Source of the DNA: Bigelowiella natans CCMP2755
Lineage: Eukaryota > Cercozoa > Chlorarachniophyceae
DNA length: 26,928 nucleotides
Assembly (NCBI GenBank): GCA_000320545.1
Contig: ADNK01001341.1
Span: forward strand, 2,501-29,428
Reading direction: 5' to 3'
Below, piece after piece: positions 1 to 10,000 of the stretch (positions are counted from its first letter, which is position 1; each line of letters opens with the position of its first letter). The notes under the pieces were generated by a model. It did not search any database. It was not told the origin of the DNA and was given only the letters and a program-made list of their open reading frames with translations. A program made the position numbers and the translations under genes.

Positions 1-304
1 AATTATGAATGTTGGGTGATGCTGCTGTGTGAAATGAGGCCAATGTTGTTCTTTGAGATGGCTCAAAATGCACGAAGATTTGTCCTCAAACATGTCTGTT
101 TTCACTTCATCATCGTCGATGCAGCAGTTCCCACGTTAGTAGTGGTAGCAGTAGTAGTAGTGGTAGTAAAGGTAGTAGTAGTAGTAGTGGCAGAAGTAGC
201 AGTGATATACGTCTCAACGCCTTGAATTCATATGATGTGTACACCACTTCTGCGTCGTGCTGTGTGTGCGCCAACAACTCTAAGTAAAATAACTCATTTT
301 GAAG

Positions 305-1096
305 GGAAAATAAGAATGCAATAAAGAAGGGCGGCAGGACGAACACCACGGATGATGGCGAGGAAGACGATGATGTTGCCGCTGAACTGTTAAGAAAGGT
401 ATACACTGTTTAGAGATAGAAGATGTTCATCACATCAGCAACAATCGCGAATCGTAGCCCACACAACACACACACACACACACACACACACATCCACACA
501 CACACATGCACAACACGCCACACATAAATTGCATTTGCGCCCATCAGATCATCCCTAGGGCGTCGTCAGAAACAACACCGAATAACTTGTCTCACTCATC
601 GACGATACTGCTCCAAAATTTGATACGAAAATGCCTGCGGTTTGATCCAAAGGACAGGCCTTGTGCCAGCCTCCTTGCAGGTGGTGCGATGCATTGATGC
701 CCAATGTCCTTAAACAGCGCCCCCCACCGTCTAAAGACAAATATTGCCGTTTCGTCGTGTTGTTATCTCATTCGTTTCCAACTGCTATCTTCTGTATGAT
801 GGGTAGAATACGTATTGAGAATAGAGAACCAAGGGGCTGGGGAACTGCACCAAGGCCCCTCATCGCCGTCGCCGTCGAGGTCGAAATATGGTGTAGCGGC
901 AAAGCCGTCAGCAGCAGCAATGGTAGAAGCGGCAACGGCTGCAACTCGTGCGGCGAGTATGAGTGGCGCTAATGAAGGTAATGCGACGAAGGATGGTGTC
1001 GACGATGGCGGAGCGTCGCAGCAGAGCAGCACAGAAAGTAAGACGCGTGAGTATGATCTGTATCGTCTCCTCGGCCAAGATGACTTTCACAAGTAG
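305..1096 (+). CDS. Protein kinase, C-terminal exons (5' part lies outside the window)
   Basis: These are the last exons of a Ser/Thr-type protein kinase. Exon 548-680 reads LLQNLIRKCLRFDPKDRP, which is kinase subdomain XI with its invariant Arg in DPKDRP. The preceding exon (start uncertain, 305 or 327, to 398) reads DDVAAELLRK and joins in phase 0 across a 399-547 intron to give AAELLRKIIPRAS, the usual helix before subdomain XI. The 680/681 donor and the 806/807 acceptor join in phase to give LLAEYVLRIENQG, followed by an Ala/Ser-rich tail ending at TAG 1094-1096. Two good donor-like sites lie near 1036 and 1047, so the last exon may be shorter and the gene longer. A Ser-rich open stretch at 138-283 shares the frame but could be intron. 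Catalytic motifs (DFG, HRD) are not in the window, so the kinase subfamily cannot be named. Confidence 0.6.
461..506. repeat. (CA)n microsatellite in a kinase intron
   Basis: This is an interrupted CA run lying wholly within the inferred intron 399-547, upstream of the acceptor at 547. Confidence 0.9.
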
Positions 1097-1926
1097 TATG
1101 AGTTGACAGTCCTCTCTTCTTTGCAAATATGTGCGTGTGCATGCTTCTGCGACGGATGTGCATCGCATGCTAGCATGAATGCATGCTAACAGTATGTCTA
1201 GATGTGCCAATGGTCGTTAGCTCAGTGCGTAGCAATGTCACACTCGAGCACTGGCGGCATTGCACCTAGCTGTCTAGCTGTGGCGGACACCTCTGAACTT
1301 TGCAGCGCTGCTGAGCGGCCCGAGGCATGACTTATTTCTCATGCTTCGTATGTACATGATTGTGTATACTCTTTCGCATGTTCATCATTCATGCACCTGC
1401 AAACAACGTACATCTAGACAGCACAGCAGACGTCAGGGGCAAATCTAGCAAATCTTGATTCACTGACACGCTGCTACTCTCCCAGCCAGATGTATACATA
1501 CATATATCTACTCAATAATGCAAGTGCGCGCCTGCATATAATGAATCCATCTTGTTGCGCAGTCATATAGCATCGACCACGGCCTGCTACCAGCTGTGTT
1601 GCTTCTACATGTGCTAGCGTAGCGTAGCATTGGCGTCCAATGTAACAATAATTTGCCACGATAGTGCGCCGCTCACAGTCAAGAAAGCTTTTTCAACATC
1701 TTCGTTCGATTTTTGGTCATCATTCATAACTGTGAAGGATGCGAGAACGTGATCGAGGATGTCTTGTGACCATCATCCCGTGCTACCTTTCTACTATGCT
1801 AGTATGACCTTTACTTCTGTGCTACAGTTTCCTTCCCACATCTATTATAGACACGCAATAGAATAAACCTAACCTATGGAGCAGGCTCTATTCACCCCCA
1901 TCGGCATCTCCACTTATCGGCCATGA
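1097..1926. other. Convergent intergenic spacer, CTAG-rich
   Basis: This is about 830 bp between the 3' ends of the kinase (+) and the PRMT gene (-). I see no credible coding exon. It carries repeated palindromic words such as TGCTAGCATG, GCATGC and TCTAGA, with about eight CTAG sites by eye. AATAAA occurs near 1862 on the + strand, but I cannot tie it to a transcript end. Confidence 0.6.
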
Positions 1927-2219
1927 TCATTCCCAGAGGGGGAAGGTCTTTTTTTGTACCCCCCTGCTACGCTCCAGACGCATGATTCCGCTGATGCTAC
2001 GAGTACCAGTGCCAACAAGTGACGATTTCACTAAATTATCTTGCTTTTCGTCGCTTGAGAGTACATCGCCCTCGCTGCTACCGTTTTTCACAGCTCGTGC
2101 TTCCTCTAACTGCCGCATTGCAGCAAAAACGACCGAGCTGCGCCGACGACGACGACGACTAATGCCCCCAGCTGTGTCGCCACTACCTTTCTTGTTGCCC
2201 CCACGAGATGTAGCCCTAC

Positions 2220-2253
<34 letters not shown>

Positions 2254-4047
2254 TTCTTCTTCTTCGTTACCCTGCTTTTCCTCCGGCGGTAGGTACCCTC
2301 TCCCTTCAGATCCAAGGCCCCGTCGATCTGCCTTTACTGTGATGTGGTAGTTGCGAGGCAGCTCCCGATTTTTCTTCATGACGATGTTGATCTGTAGAGG
2401 ATCCCCCTTCTTCAATTTCCATGGCTTGTCCATAACGAGCAAGCACATGCCCCAATGCGTCTTCTCGTCACACGGGCCTGTGCTCAGTACAATGGCGGGG
2501 GTAGGCTCTTCAACGCGCCCGTCTCTTTTCTCTTCTGCATGATCCAGTGCTCCTCCTCCTCCTCCTCCCCCTCCTCCCCCCCGTTCGAATACATCTCCAC
2601 CCGTACTTTTGCGCGCTATCCCTTGTTTCCCTTCCCATCGTGCTCTTTTAGCTTGATCGAATGACACGCTGAACCACGACACTAGGCCGTGGAAGGTTCC
2701 CTCCCGCCTCGCTTGGAATGCTGCCGCAGAGGTGAAGTCTTCGTAGTCGCGCATTTCCACAGTGTGGCAGTCAAATTCAAGTATGGCAACGCCATGTGAT
2801 GCATGTGATGAGGAAGCTGCTGCTGCCGTGGCTTCTGCTCCCGTTCCCGGATTGCTAGTAGTATTCCCATCATCCTTATCATTATCATCACCACCCTTCT
2901 TCCTCTCCTTCCTCCTCTCACACTTTCCCGATGCTTGTGCGCTACTACAAAGTAGATGGCTTGGTTCGACGGGGATGTGGGGGATCACGGGGGAGGAGAA
3001 TGTGGATTTCTTGGCAAAGGCGCGGAGGCAAGTCATCCCCACCCCATACGGCCTGCTATCCCAAAACTCCACCCTCTCCTTCCACAGCTCCTTGCATTCC
3101 ACCGGCGCGACAAAGAGCTGCGCCCGTGTGGGTAGCATAAGCCCACCAGGCTTGAGCCAGCGATCGCGCGCCACGAGCACCGCGTCCAGCATTGACTCGA
3201 ACAGCAGCATCGTTCCCATCCATTCGCTAATGATGACATCAACTTGCTCTGGCAGCCATATCTCCTCCACCTTCGAGTGCAGCACGGTAATGGTATCCTC
3301 GAGGCGGTTCTCACGCACTACGCGCCGCGTGTGGTGTGCCAGAGGGCTGGCCTCGACGGCGTAAACCTTCCGCGCGCCCCCCTCCCTTGCAGCGAAGATT
3401 GACAGAATCCCCGTACCGGCCCCCACATCCATAACCACTTTCCCTTCGATCAATCCCCTGAAGCGTTGAATCGCTCGCTTATATGCCAGAGTTCGTACCT
3501 TGTCTTCCAACATCAGATAGTGGACAGTAAGGCTGTCCCCATACTCTTGGAAGTAGCTTTCGTCCTGCTCATCAACGAGCTCGCTGTCATCAGAAGGCTC
3601 GGCAGCAGTCTTTCTGGTCGTTGAATCTGTTACTTCTACGGGGTCAGTTTCCGCCACTCCCTTCGGTCTCTCTCCCTTACCCCTCTTCCTATCGACATTA
3701 CTGGCAGAGGAGTTTAGGGCAGGGAGCGCGTCTGGAATGAGATAGTTTCCTGGTACATAGCCTACTGCGCCATGTACGTTTTTGCTTAAGATACTCTTGT
3801 CCTTACCCCTACGATCTTCTTCTTCTTGTGAGAGACTGGAAAGCTTATTGGTATAAGCATCCTTTGCAAAATAGGCAACATAAGGGCCATTGCTAGAGTG
3901 CGCGTCATCCCTCGGAGGTGGGCGGGCAACGATTATGAGTTGGTCGTTGGCCCGGAAGCTAAGCTCTCCGCGCCTTCGCGCACGGTAGTCCCACAACGCT
4001 CGCACCCTCACCCCCGCCGCCATGCCCTCTCCACCAACATTCAGCAT
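1927..4047 (-). CDS. PRMT2: SH3-containing protein arginine N-methyltransferase, PRMT2 type
   Basis: A single open exon encodes 706 residues. The N-terminus (about 14-106) is an SH3 domain, with ALWDY, GELSF and YVPGNYL at the expected places. The PRMT core follows: YFQEYG (165-170), SAM-binding VMDVGAGTGILS (205-216), acidic VEAS (231-234), the double-E loop SEWMGTMLLFES with E275 and E284, and the THW loop (530-532). The protein ends FPLWE, close to the end of animal PRMT2. It should transfer methyl groups from S-adenosylmethionine to protein arginines, probably asymmetrically, in nucleus or cytoplasm. Low-complexity inserts (Lys/Asp-rich about 377-415, Gly run about 490-499, Glu run from about 595, Arg-rich about 620-640) make it much longer than animal PRMT2; some could be in-frame introns. 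ATG 4047 is the first in frame; ATG 4023 (MAAGVRV) also precedes the SH3. It faces the phosphatase gene divergently. Confidence 0.9.
2222..2265. repeat. (TTC)n run coding for poly-Glu
   Basis: This trinucleotide run inside the PRMT exon is read on the - strand as an uninterrupted Glu tract in a loop of the C-terminal half. It is in frame, so length changes would alter only the tract. Confidence 0.85.
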
Positions 4048-4378
4048 CTTGGCTTGGCACGGGGAGGGAGAAAGGATCGGAACCTGGTAGGGAATCTGAG
4101 CGACGTCTGGAAATCTTTAGCACGGAATCCGCCGGGATTCTGACCTTGCGACAACAATATGACGGCTCCGTGTCGCTTTTACGTAAAACCCCTTCAAAGC
4201 AGCAATCGTCCACTTGCTATCCCAAGAACACGAGCCTTTTTCCCCACGCGAAAACGGAATAAACGCCGTAGGTTTTAAGGTTTTAAGGCATCATCTGATC
4301 TTGTCGCAAGCAGCGTGCGGCCATCATCTTTACCCCTCCCTTCTGAAGGTGTCGTTGGCCCGTATCCTGCCCCTCCAG
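4048..4378. promoter_or_regulatory. Divergent promoter region between PRMT (-) and histidine phosphatase (+)
   Basis: This is about 330 bp between the two start codons. It is open on the + strand from a non-ATG codon at 4214, but the first in-frame ATG is at 4379. No clear TATA box or repeated operator is visible. It has none of the CTAG words that fill the convergent spacers. Confidence 0.45.
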
Positions 4379-5244
4379 ATGCAAGCGGCAGCCGCTTGCC
4401 TAGAAGGGCGCTACCCCAACCCTCGCTCTCCCACGACTACCACCACTACCACCGCCGTAACGCTGTTCCTGTTGATCTTTCCCGTCGCGGATGCACTTGG
4501 AGCGACACGCCTGAGACTGCGGCGTACTGTCCCGACCTCCCGCCGTTGTTCGGGGGGAGCGAAGAGACGCGGTACGCGAATTTTCCGCACTGCTGTAACA
4601 TATCCCGTAGGAGGAGCAACATCCGTCACAGCAGCGGTCAATAATGAAGCCTGGGGGTTGGTTCCGAGCAATGAAAATGGGGCGATTTCCGTGCCGGTAC
4701 TTATCAGAGAATCCAAAAAGCCTTTCCCTTCGAATTTGCCCCGTCACTGACTTTTCCTCTCTAAACATGCATGCTCTCGACATCGGACGGGTAGATTCTT
4801 CCTAAGCTGAAAAATCGATATTATGGTCTGAGGCACGGTGATGCTAACAAACAATAGAATTATCGCATCATGAGACCGGAAATTGTCTGTTTACAAACAA
4901 CAAGAAATGCCGTAATTTTTACCAACCGGTCCAAATTTGAAGACTGTATTCTATGAACGAAGTTATTCGGATCTCTCGTTCATTGGAACTTTCTATGAAC
5001 GAGGATGAATTTTGGAGCTGTCTTGGTTATTGAAATCTCCCTCTCGCAATCGTTCGCCTCTTTAGATACTCATTGAAAAAATGATTGCTGTCCACAGCTG
5101 GAAATAAATACCACATGTTGTTGCAGAAAGTCTCTAAGCCTTGATCTTGCAAATTATGAGAAATCATCCCCTTCCCCGGTGTGTCTGATAGGTGAATCCA
5201 AAGCCAACCTCGAAGGTATCATCAGCTCTGATTACGACAGGGGT

Positions 5245-5285
<41 letters not shown>

Positions 5286-5891
5286 CAGATATGAATGTAT
5301 ATGATATGGAGCATGAGGAGAATATTGTGCTATCGAGTAGGCAGCACAATACACGGACTCACACACAAGGGTATCACGCAAGCACGACAGGTCATGTGTA
5401 TACAATCTAAAGCTTCTCGCTCTCTGCTGGTCTCTTGACCTTTCCCTCATGCTTCTCTATCCATCTACACACACACACACACACACCAATTGCTCTGCCT
5501 TTCTTCCATAACGTTCTCTCAATACCAGGCAGCTACCGATATGCTGGGAGTTCTTAGCAGAGATGCGATACCGAGCTTGGTGCTGCCAAAACATGCGCAT
5601 CATGCACTTAGCGTACACCATGCATATGGGCGACGATCGCGAGAAGCACTTTTTCAAAGCCTTGAAAAAAGAAGAACGAGTAGTAAAAGAAGAAGAAGAA
5701 GAAGAAGGAGCGGAAGGCAGATCTCTCCAACCGCATGCAAATCCATAAACACCACAAACGACAAGAAATGACCGACACAGCAACGAAGATGTCCACACAC
5801 GCTCATTTGTTCCCCAGGTTGTCTATAGCAGTAACTTCACACGCGCGAGGCAAACGGCAAAAGAATGCGTCAGGGCTCTTGGTAGTTGCTG

Positions 5892-5940
<49 letters not shown>

Positions 5941-6280
5941 TTCTGTGTATATACTTTCGTGTATGCTCGCGTAAATGACAGTGCAATTATCGATCTGTCT
6001 TATCGCCATCATCATCAACATTTTCCCTCTTCCTCCCCCCCCTCTTCTTATTATGGTTCTTCTTCCTCCCACTATTCTCCGTCCCCCGCTCATGCACGCT
6101 TATACAAGAGAGAATCGTCAACTACGAGAACGACCACCTTCCTGATAAGGAGAAGGTTCCTACGCGATCAGCGGCGCCTTCGTCCCAAGAAAATAATGAT
6201 AATCATGCGAATGATATTGCTAATTACAATTATCTTTGAGAATATCCAAGGCCTAAAGGAGAAAATCGTATTTGTCCTGG

Positions 6281-6321
<41 letters not shown>

Positions 6322-6356
6322 AACAATATACAAACAATGCAATCTTTGTACAACAA

Positions 6357-6392
<36 letters not shown>

Positions 6393-7053
6393 GCACCCAT
6401 GCAGATAAGCTTGGATGTCCTTATAGACAATCGACTGCTTGAAAGGTGAAAGAACACAGAAAGAGCTTTACACTTCCATTGTCTGAATAGAAATGTACTA
6501 AAGCCACCGAAGCAGCCCCGCCTTACCTTTTCACGTCAAATAATCGGTGTATCTTATTCTGAGGAACTCATTCATTTTTTACAAAAAATTGCAGGGGTTT
6601 CGGGGATCTCGACGGAACGAAAGTAACAATTGTATTCAAATAAAATGGAATCCGTTTTCCCCCTGATACTATCCGTCTTCTTGTGCCAGCATCCTCTTCT
6701 GTAAACACGAGTATCGTCATCTTTCCTGATGCTGTCCCCATTAATCATGGTATTCATGACGGAGACTTACCCCCCCCCCCCCCGCTCCTCCCCCCTCCCC
6801 CAACTACTATCTCTTGCTGGTATTTTAGGTGACAAATTACAACTACGTGTGGCCCTTGGATCTATACGACGCGCATCACACAACATTTGGTGTCGAGGTA
6901 CTCATATGCATACGCTCTCACTAGGAGAAGGGGGAGGACTCGCGTGTTTGTGTGAGAGTATGAAATTATCAAATATTATTTCATTCTGTAATTATTACCC
7001 ATACATCTCTTGACTTTTTGTACTCTGCCCCAGCCATGCCTATGCTTCTCTCT

Positions 7054-7096
<43 letters not shown>

Positions 7097-7288
7097 ACTC
7101 CCCAACCCCCCCCCTTCCCTCCCCCTCTCCCTTCCCTTCCCTTGAATTGGTTTTCTTTACAGTCTGTGAACGATGTAGTGGCACGGGTGCGAGAGTTGAT
7201 AGTCGATCTGGAAACACGGTTGTTTGCACAACAATGTTGCCGTTAAAGAGAGTTTGAATTTTGAGTGATTGCCTCATAGAATTGGGGT

Positions 7289-7340
<52 letters not shown>

Positions 7341-7916
7341 TATATGCATATAATTTTTTTAAATATGCAATGCCTATATTTCCGGATGATTTTCTGACAT
7401 GATCTGCAATGAGAAGTCCTTGGGGACATAAGCGATGTCAGAGCAACGTTGCTGCTCTGGAGAGTGCATCATCCTTTGAGAGCTGCAGCATTAGAACTGC
7501 AGTGCAGAAAATTATCGGTTGATTTCTTGTTGCTTGACCAGATACAGCGACAACGATATCGTGCTGACATCTCACGCCGACACGCTACAGATCATGCAGT
7601 GCTTCGTGGCAATGGTCGATTGGGGAAGGGGGGGGAGATTTTTTCCTATTCGGTTGTTCTGTTATTGCAAATAAGTGAGCGTGTATGTACGTTTGCCTTC
7701 TCCGCGCTATCATCATCATCATCACCATCACCATCACCATCATCTTCATCACTACTACCACCACCATCCATTCACCCATCAGGTCGATCCACGACAATTC
7801 TCTCAGTACAGGTCATATCGAATAATGTTCCTTCTGGATCCTATGAAACACAAGAGGCCCCCCCATAACCCGTGCAAACATGTGTACTAAAAACCCTACT
7901 CAATATCCTCTCTATC

Positions 7917-7966
<50 letters not shown>

Positions 7967-8117
7967 TTTCTCGCTCACCGCCATCAGATTTCTCAATGCA
8001 GAGGTGCGGCCATTGCTACAGAACCCAACCTCCCTCCCCCCTCCCGCTCCACTGTGTAAAATTGCCCCTGCAACAACTCTCACGGAGTCCACCTTGCCAG
8101 GTCATACCAAACAATGA
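4379..8117 (+). CDS. Histidine phosphatase (phosphoglycerate-mutase-like) protein, 14 exons
   Basis: Exons: 4379-~4696, 4795-4837, 5192-5242, 5341-5390, 5529-5579, 5818-5881, 6109-6155, 6405-6445, 6595-6622, 6829-6897, 7163-7218, 7542-7614, 7783-7811, 7988-8117; phases agree throughout (about 349 aa). The spliced product shows LKNRYYGLRHGESKAN (catalytic H120), HGLTHKGITQAR, VVYSSNFTRARQTA, LLERGFGDLDG, NYNYVWPLDLYD, GVESVNDVVARV, SHADTLQ (second catalytic His, 284) and FLNAEVRPL, in the order of the histidine-phosphatase branch 1 family. SHA replaces the usual SHG. Exon 1 adds a hydrophobic signal-like segment (TLFLLIFPVADALG) and an Arg-rich stretch, suggesting secretory or complex-plastid targeting. 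The end of exon 1 is the least certain boundary; other phase-0 donors lie at 4637 and 4691. Substrate is unknown. An alternative last exon at 8300-8334 is possible. Confidence 0.85.
5248..5281. repeat. (CA)n microsatellite, phosphatase intron 3
   Basis: A perfect CA run begins a few bases after the GTAAAC donor at 5243. Confidence 0.9.
5892..5936. repeat. (AT)n microsatellite, phosphatase intron 6
   Basis: A TA run begins about 10 bases after the GTAGTT donor at 5882. Confidence 0.9.
6284..6389. repeat. (GA)n and (CA)n microsatellites, phosphatase intron 7
   Basis: A GA run (about 6284-6319) and a CA run (about 6359-6389) share one intron. The CA run ends 15 bases before the acceptor at 6404. 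Confidence 0.9.
7048..7093. repeat. (CT)n tract, phosphatase intron 10
   Basis: A long CT run is followed by C/T-rich sequence up to the TTTACAG acceptor at 7162. It may serve as an extended polypyrimidine tract. Confidence 0.85.
7292..7337. repeat. (AT)n microsatellite, phosphatase intron 11
   Basis: This is a TA run within the 7219-7541 intron. Confidence 0.9.
7907..7962. repeat. (CT)n tract, phosphatase intron 13
   Basis: This CT run ends about 25 bases before the CATCAG acceptor at 7987. It is the same arrangement as in intron 10. Confidence 0.85.
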
Positions 8118-9248
8118 TATAAATTCATTTCACTCCTGTGTTCGCCATCGACTAGATGTCGCGTACCATCAAACCAAGGAGCACTATGGACTAAATCGAG
8201 CAAACTAAATGAACTATCCTTGTTTTTCTGATGAAGTCATGAAGAGCCTTAGAAGCATTGTTAAAAGCCGCGAGACTTTGATGTCATATTTTCCTGCAGG
8301 TGCTGACTCCGAAGAATACCGAGATGAAGAATGAAAAACAAGATCAAAGATAGAGCTAATGAAACCATGCCACAGTCTGCTGTGATGCAGATGTATGCTC
8401 AACGATGACATTATTGACAAATTTTGAAGCATAAAATGCAAACCTTTATCGGCAGCATGTCCTTGATGGCATTAGTTTGACACATGCTAGCATGTGATCA
8501 TGCTAGCATGCTACACATTTCTACAACGATCGACACCACATGCGATACACACTTTACTTTGTGACTAGCGCAGCGCTATAGCTAGCCATAACTAGATATA
8601 ACAGACAACGTTATATTGCATACACTAGTACGTACATAATACAATCCATTTGTGGCAATTGTTTGTGAACATGACTAGATGATCTAGCAAAGGATACCAC
8701 TGCATACATGCATGTATAATCACGTAATTGTAGGCGCTACGTGTATGGGCTCTGCGATACACATGTATTACTCGGATTCGACATGTAATGATCGATGACA
8801 CATGTGCGTATAATTAACGACATTCATTACTAGATTAGTCCAATCGATAAGTCATTGCATACACTTCAGACACTGTGACTAATAAATAATCATGATGTGT
8901 ATCTGTCGAGTGGTGTTTACTCATGAAGCGCACGCTACGCGAGACCAACAATCTAATATGCAGGATCACTGTGGCTACACTGCTGTGAATTATAGTGGAG
9001 GGGAAAGGATGTTTTCTAACAGCATTAGCTAGCACAGATGCTCAAGTATTGGAGGCAAGAAAGGTCTAGCAACGAAACACACGAAAGTTCATGCGCGCGG
9101 CGGCGAAATGAAAAATTTCGGAAGTGTAGTATAGGTGAGCGTAATCTAATGAATGTGAACGTTTCCATCAGATCACACCCTTGTTAGTGCAGAATTTTTT
9201 ATCCCATAGAATTCGTGGAAATTGGATGCCAGCATCACTAGGATTATA
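8118..9248. other. Convergent intergenic spacer, CTAG-rich
   Basis: This spacer lies between the 3' ends of the phosphatase (+) and the costars gene (-). At 8300-8334 a short exon-like stretch follows a good TTTTCCTGCAG acceptor and reads ADSEEYRDEE then stop; it could be an alternative last phosphatase exon. The rest looks non-coding. It has about 13 CTAG sites by eye, including CATGCTAGCATG near 8483 and a second copy near 8500. Confidence 0.55.
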
Positions 9249-9521
9249 TTATTCAGCCATTGGATCAAAATTCTCATTGAGCAGTGTGACGACTTCGTCT
9301 TTGTGCATAGGGTACATCAGAAACATCTGTTTGAACCCGATTACTTTCTTCTTCTTTAGGATCTTAAGCATTGCACCAACCGTGTCACAATGATGCTCCT
9401 CCCCAACTTGCACCAACTTATCGTACTTGCAGGATCCCTTCTCCTCCTTCAGGGTTTCGATAATCCATTTCTGGTGCTTCTGCGACAGCAGCTTCGCTTC
9501 CTTGGCTGCATCGGCGCTCAT
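9249..9521 (-). CDS. Costars-family (ABRACL-like) small actin-regulatory protein
   Basis: A single exon of 90 residues starts at ATG 9521 (MSADAAKEAK). The C-terminal half, TVGAMLKILKKKKVIGF then HKDEVVTLL, follows the costars pattern (VGTLKAAK..K.V.F then HD.V.ITLL) found in ABRACL, plant costars proteins and the C-terminus of ABRA, which act on actin dynamics in the cytoplasm. The length matches free-standing family members (about 80-95 residues). The N-terminal half (KWIIETLKEEKGSCKYDKL) is more divergent than usual, so the assignment is moderate. The frame stays open upstream to 9578 and includes another in-frame ATG at 9578, but the 9521 start gives the family's usual length. It faces TTC1 divergently. 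Confidence 0.65.
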   Translation of the reverse strand: MSADAAKEAKLLSQKHQKWIIETLKEEKGSCKYDKLVQVGEEHHCDTVGAMLKILKKKKVIGFKQMFLMYPMHKDEVVTLLNENFDPMAE

Positions 9522-10000
9522 TGTGCTAGAGATATGGCCGCTTGCTAGATTAAGACAAAACTCGAGAAAACGCAGCACACTTTACAAAACTATCCTGCCA
9601 TTTTTCGCAATTTTCTCTCCATAATTAATATCGCTATCTTAAAACAGCACTGTTTTTTCAGTAGTAGTCTTCTCCTCACAATAATCTGTTATATTCCGTT
9701 CTATTTTAGATATGCGACATGAAAAAGATGTTGTCGTATAAAGATACTCTTCCCAATCAAACCCTGCGCTTCCAGAAGCCTTCCACCGCTGCGCTGACGT
9801 TCGTCGGAAAGTAGGACCTTACCCAAGTAAGCCCTTGAAAAGAGATTTCCCATTTACTTTCGAGGAGCACGTGGAGAGGCGTGAACTTTCTTCGAACTTA
9901 CTCCTACCCTCAGTTTTCTTGAGTCCGATGCAATAGAAGGAGGCTTTCGAGCTCGCTGATCACACTTGCCACACGGGCTATTTCTGCTTTCAGAGACGAC
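9522..10000. promoter_or_regulatory. Divergent promoter region between the costars gene (-) and TTC1 (+)
   Basis: This is about 480 bp between the two start codons. I see no gene in it and no convincing core-promoter motif. It contains a single CTAG. Confidence 0.4.

Noticed and set aside
284-304. A 21 nt intron joining the Ser-rich stretch to the kinase exon
   Set aside because: Phases fit, but the length is below normal spliceosomal limits and the Ser-rich side has no kinase similarity.
1211-1290. tRNA-like start (GGTCGTTAGCTCAGT)
   Set aside because: It resembles a D-arm, but there is no GGTTCGA-type T-arm, acceptor pairing or anticodon stem downstream.
2762-3364. 200-codon + strand ORF opposite the PRMT core
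   Set aside because: It is antisense to the SAM-binding and double-E motifs and has no recognisable domain; a codon-bias shadow.
5563-5748. + strand ORF reading FLAEMRYRAWCCQN, in another frame over phosphatase exon 5
   Set aside because: The frame used by the phosphatase exon (AATDMLGVLSRD) joins in phase on both sides with family motifs; this frame does not and matches no family.
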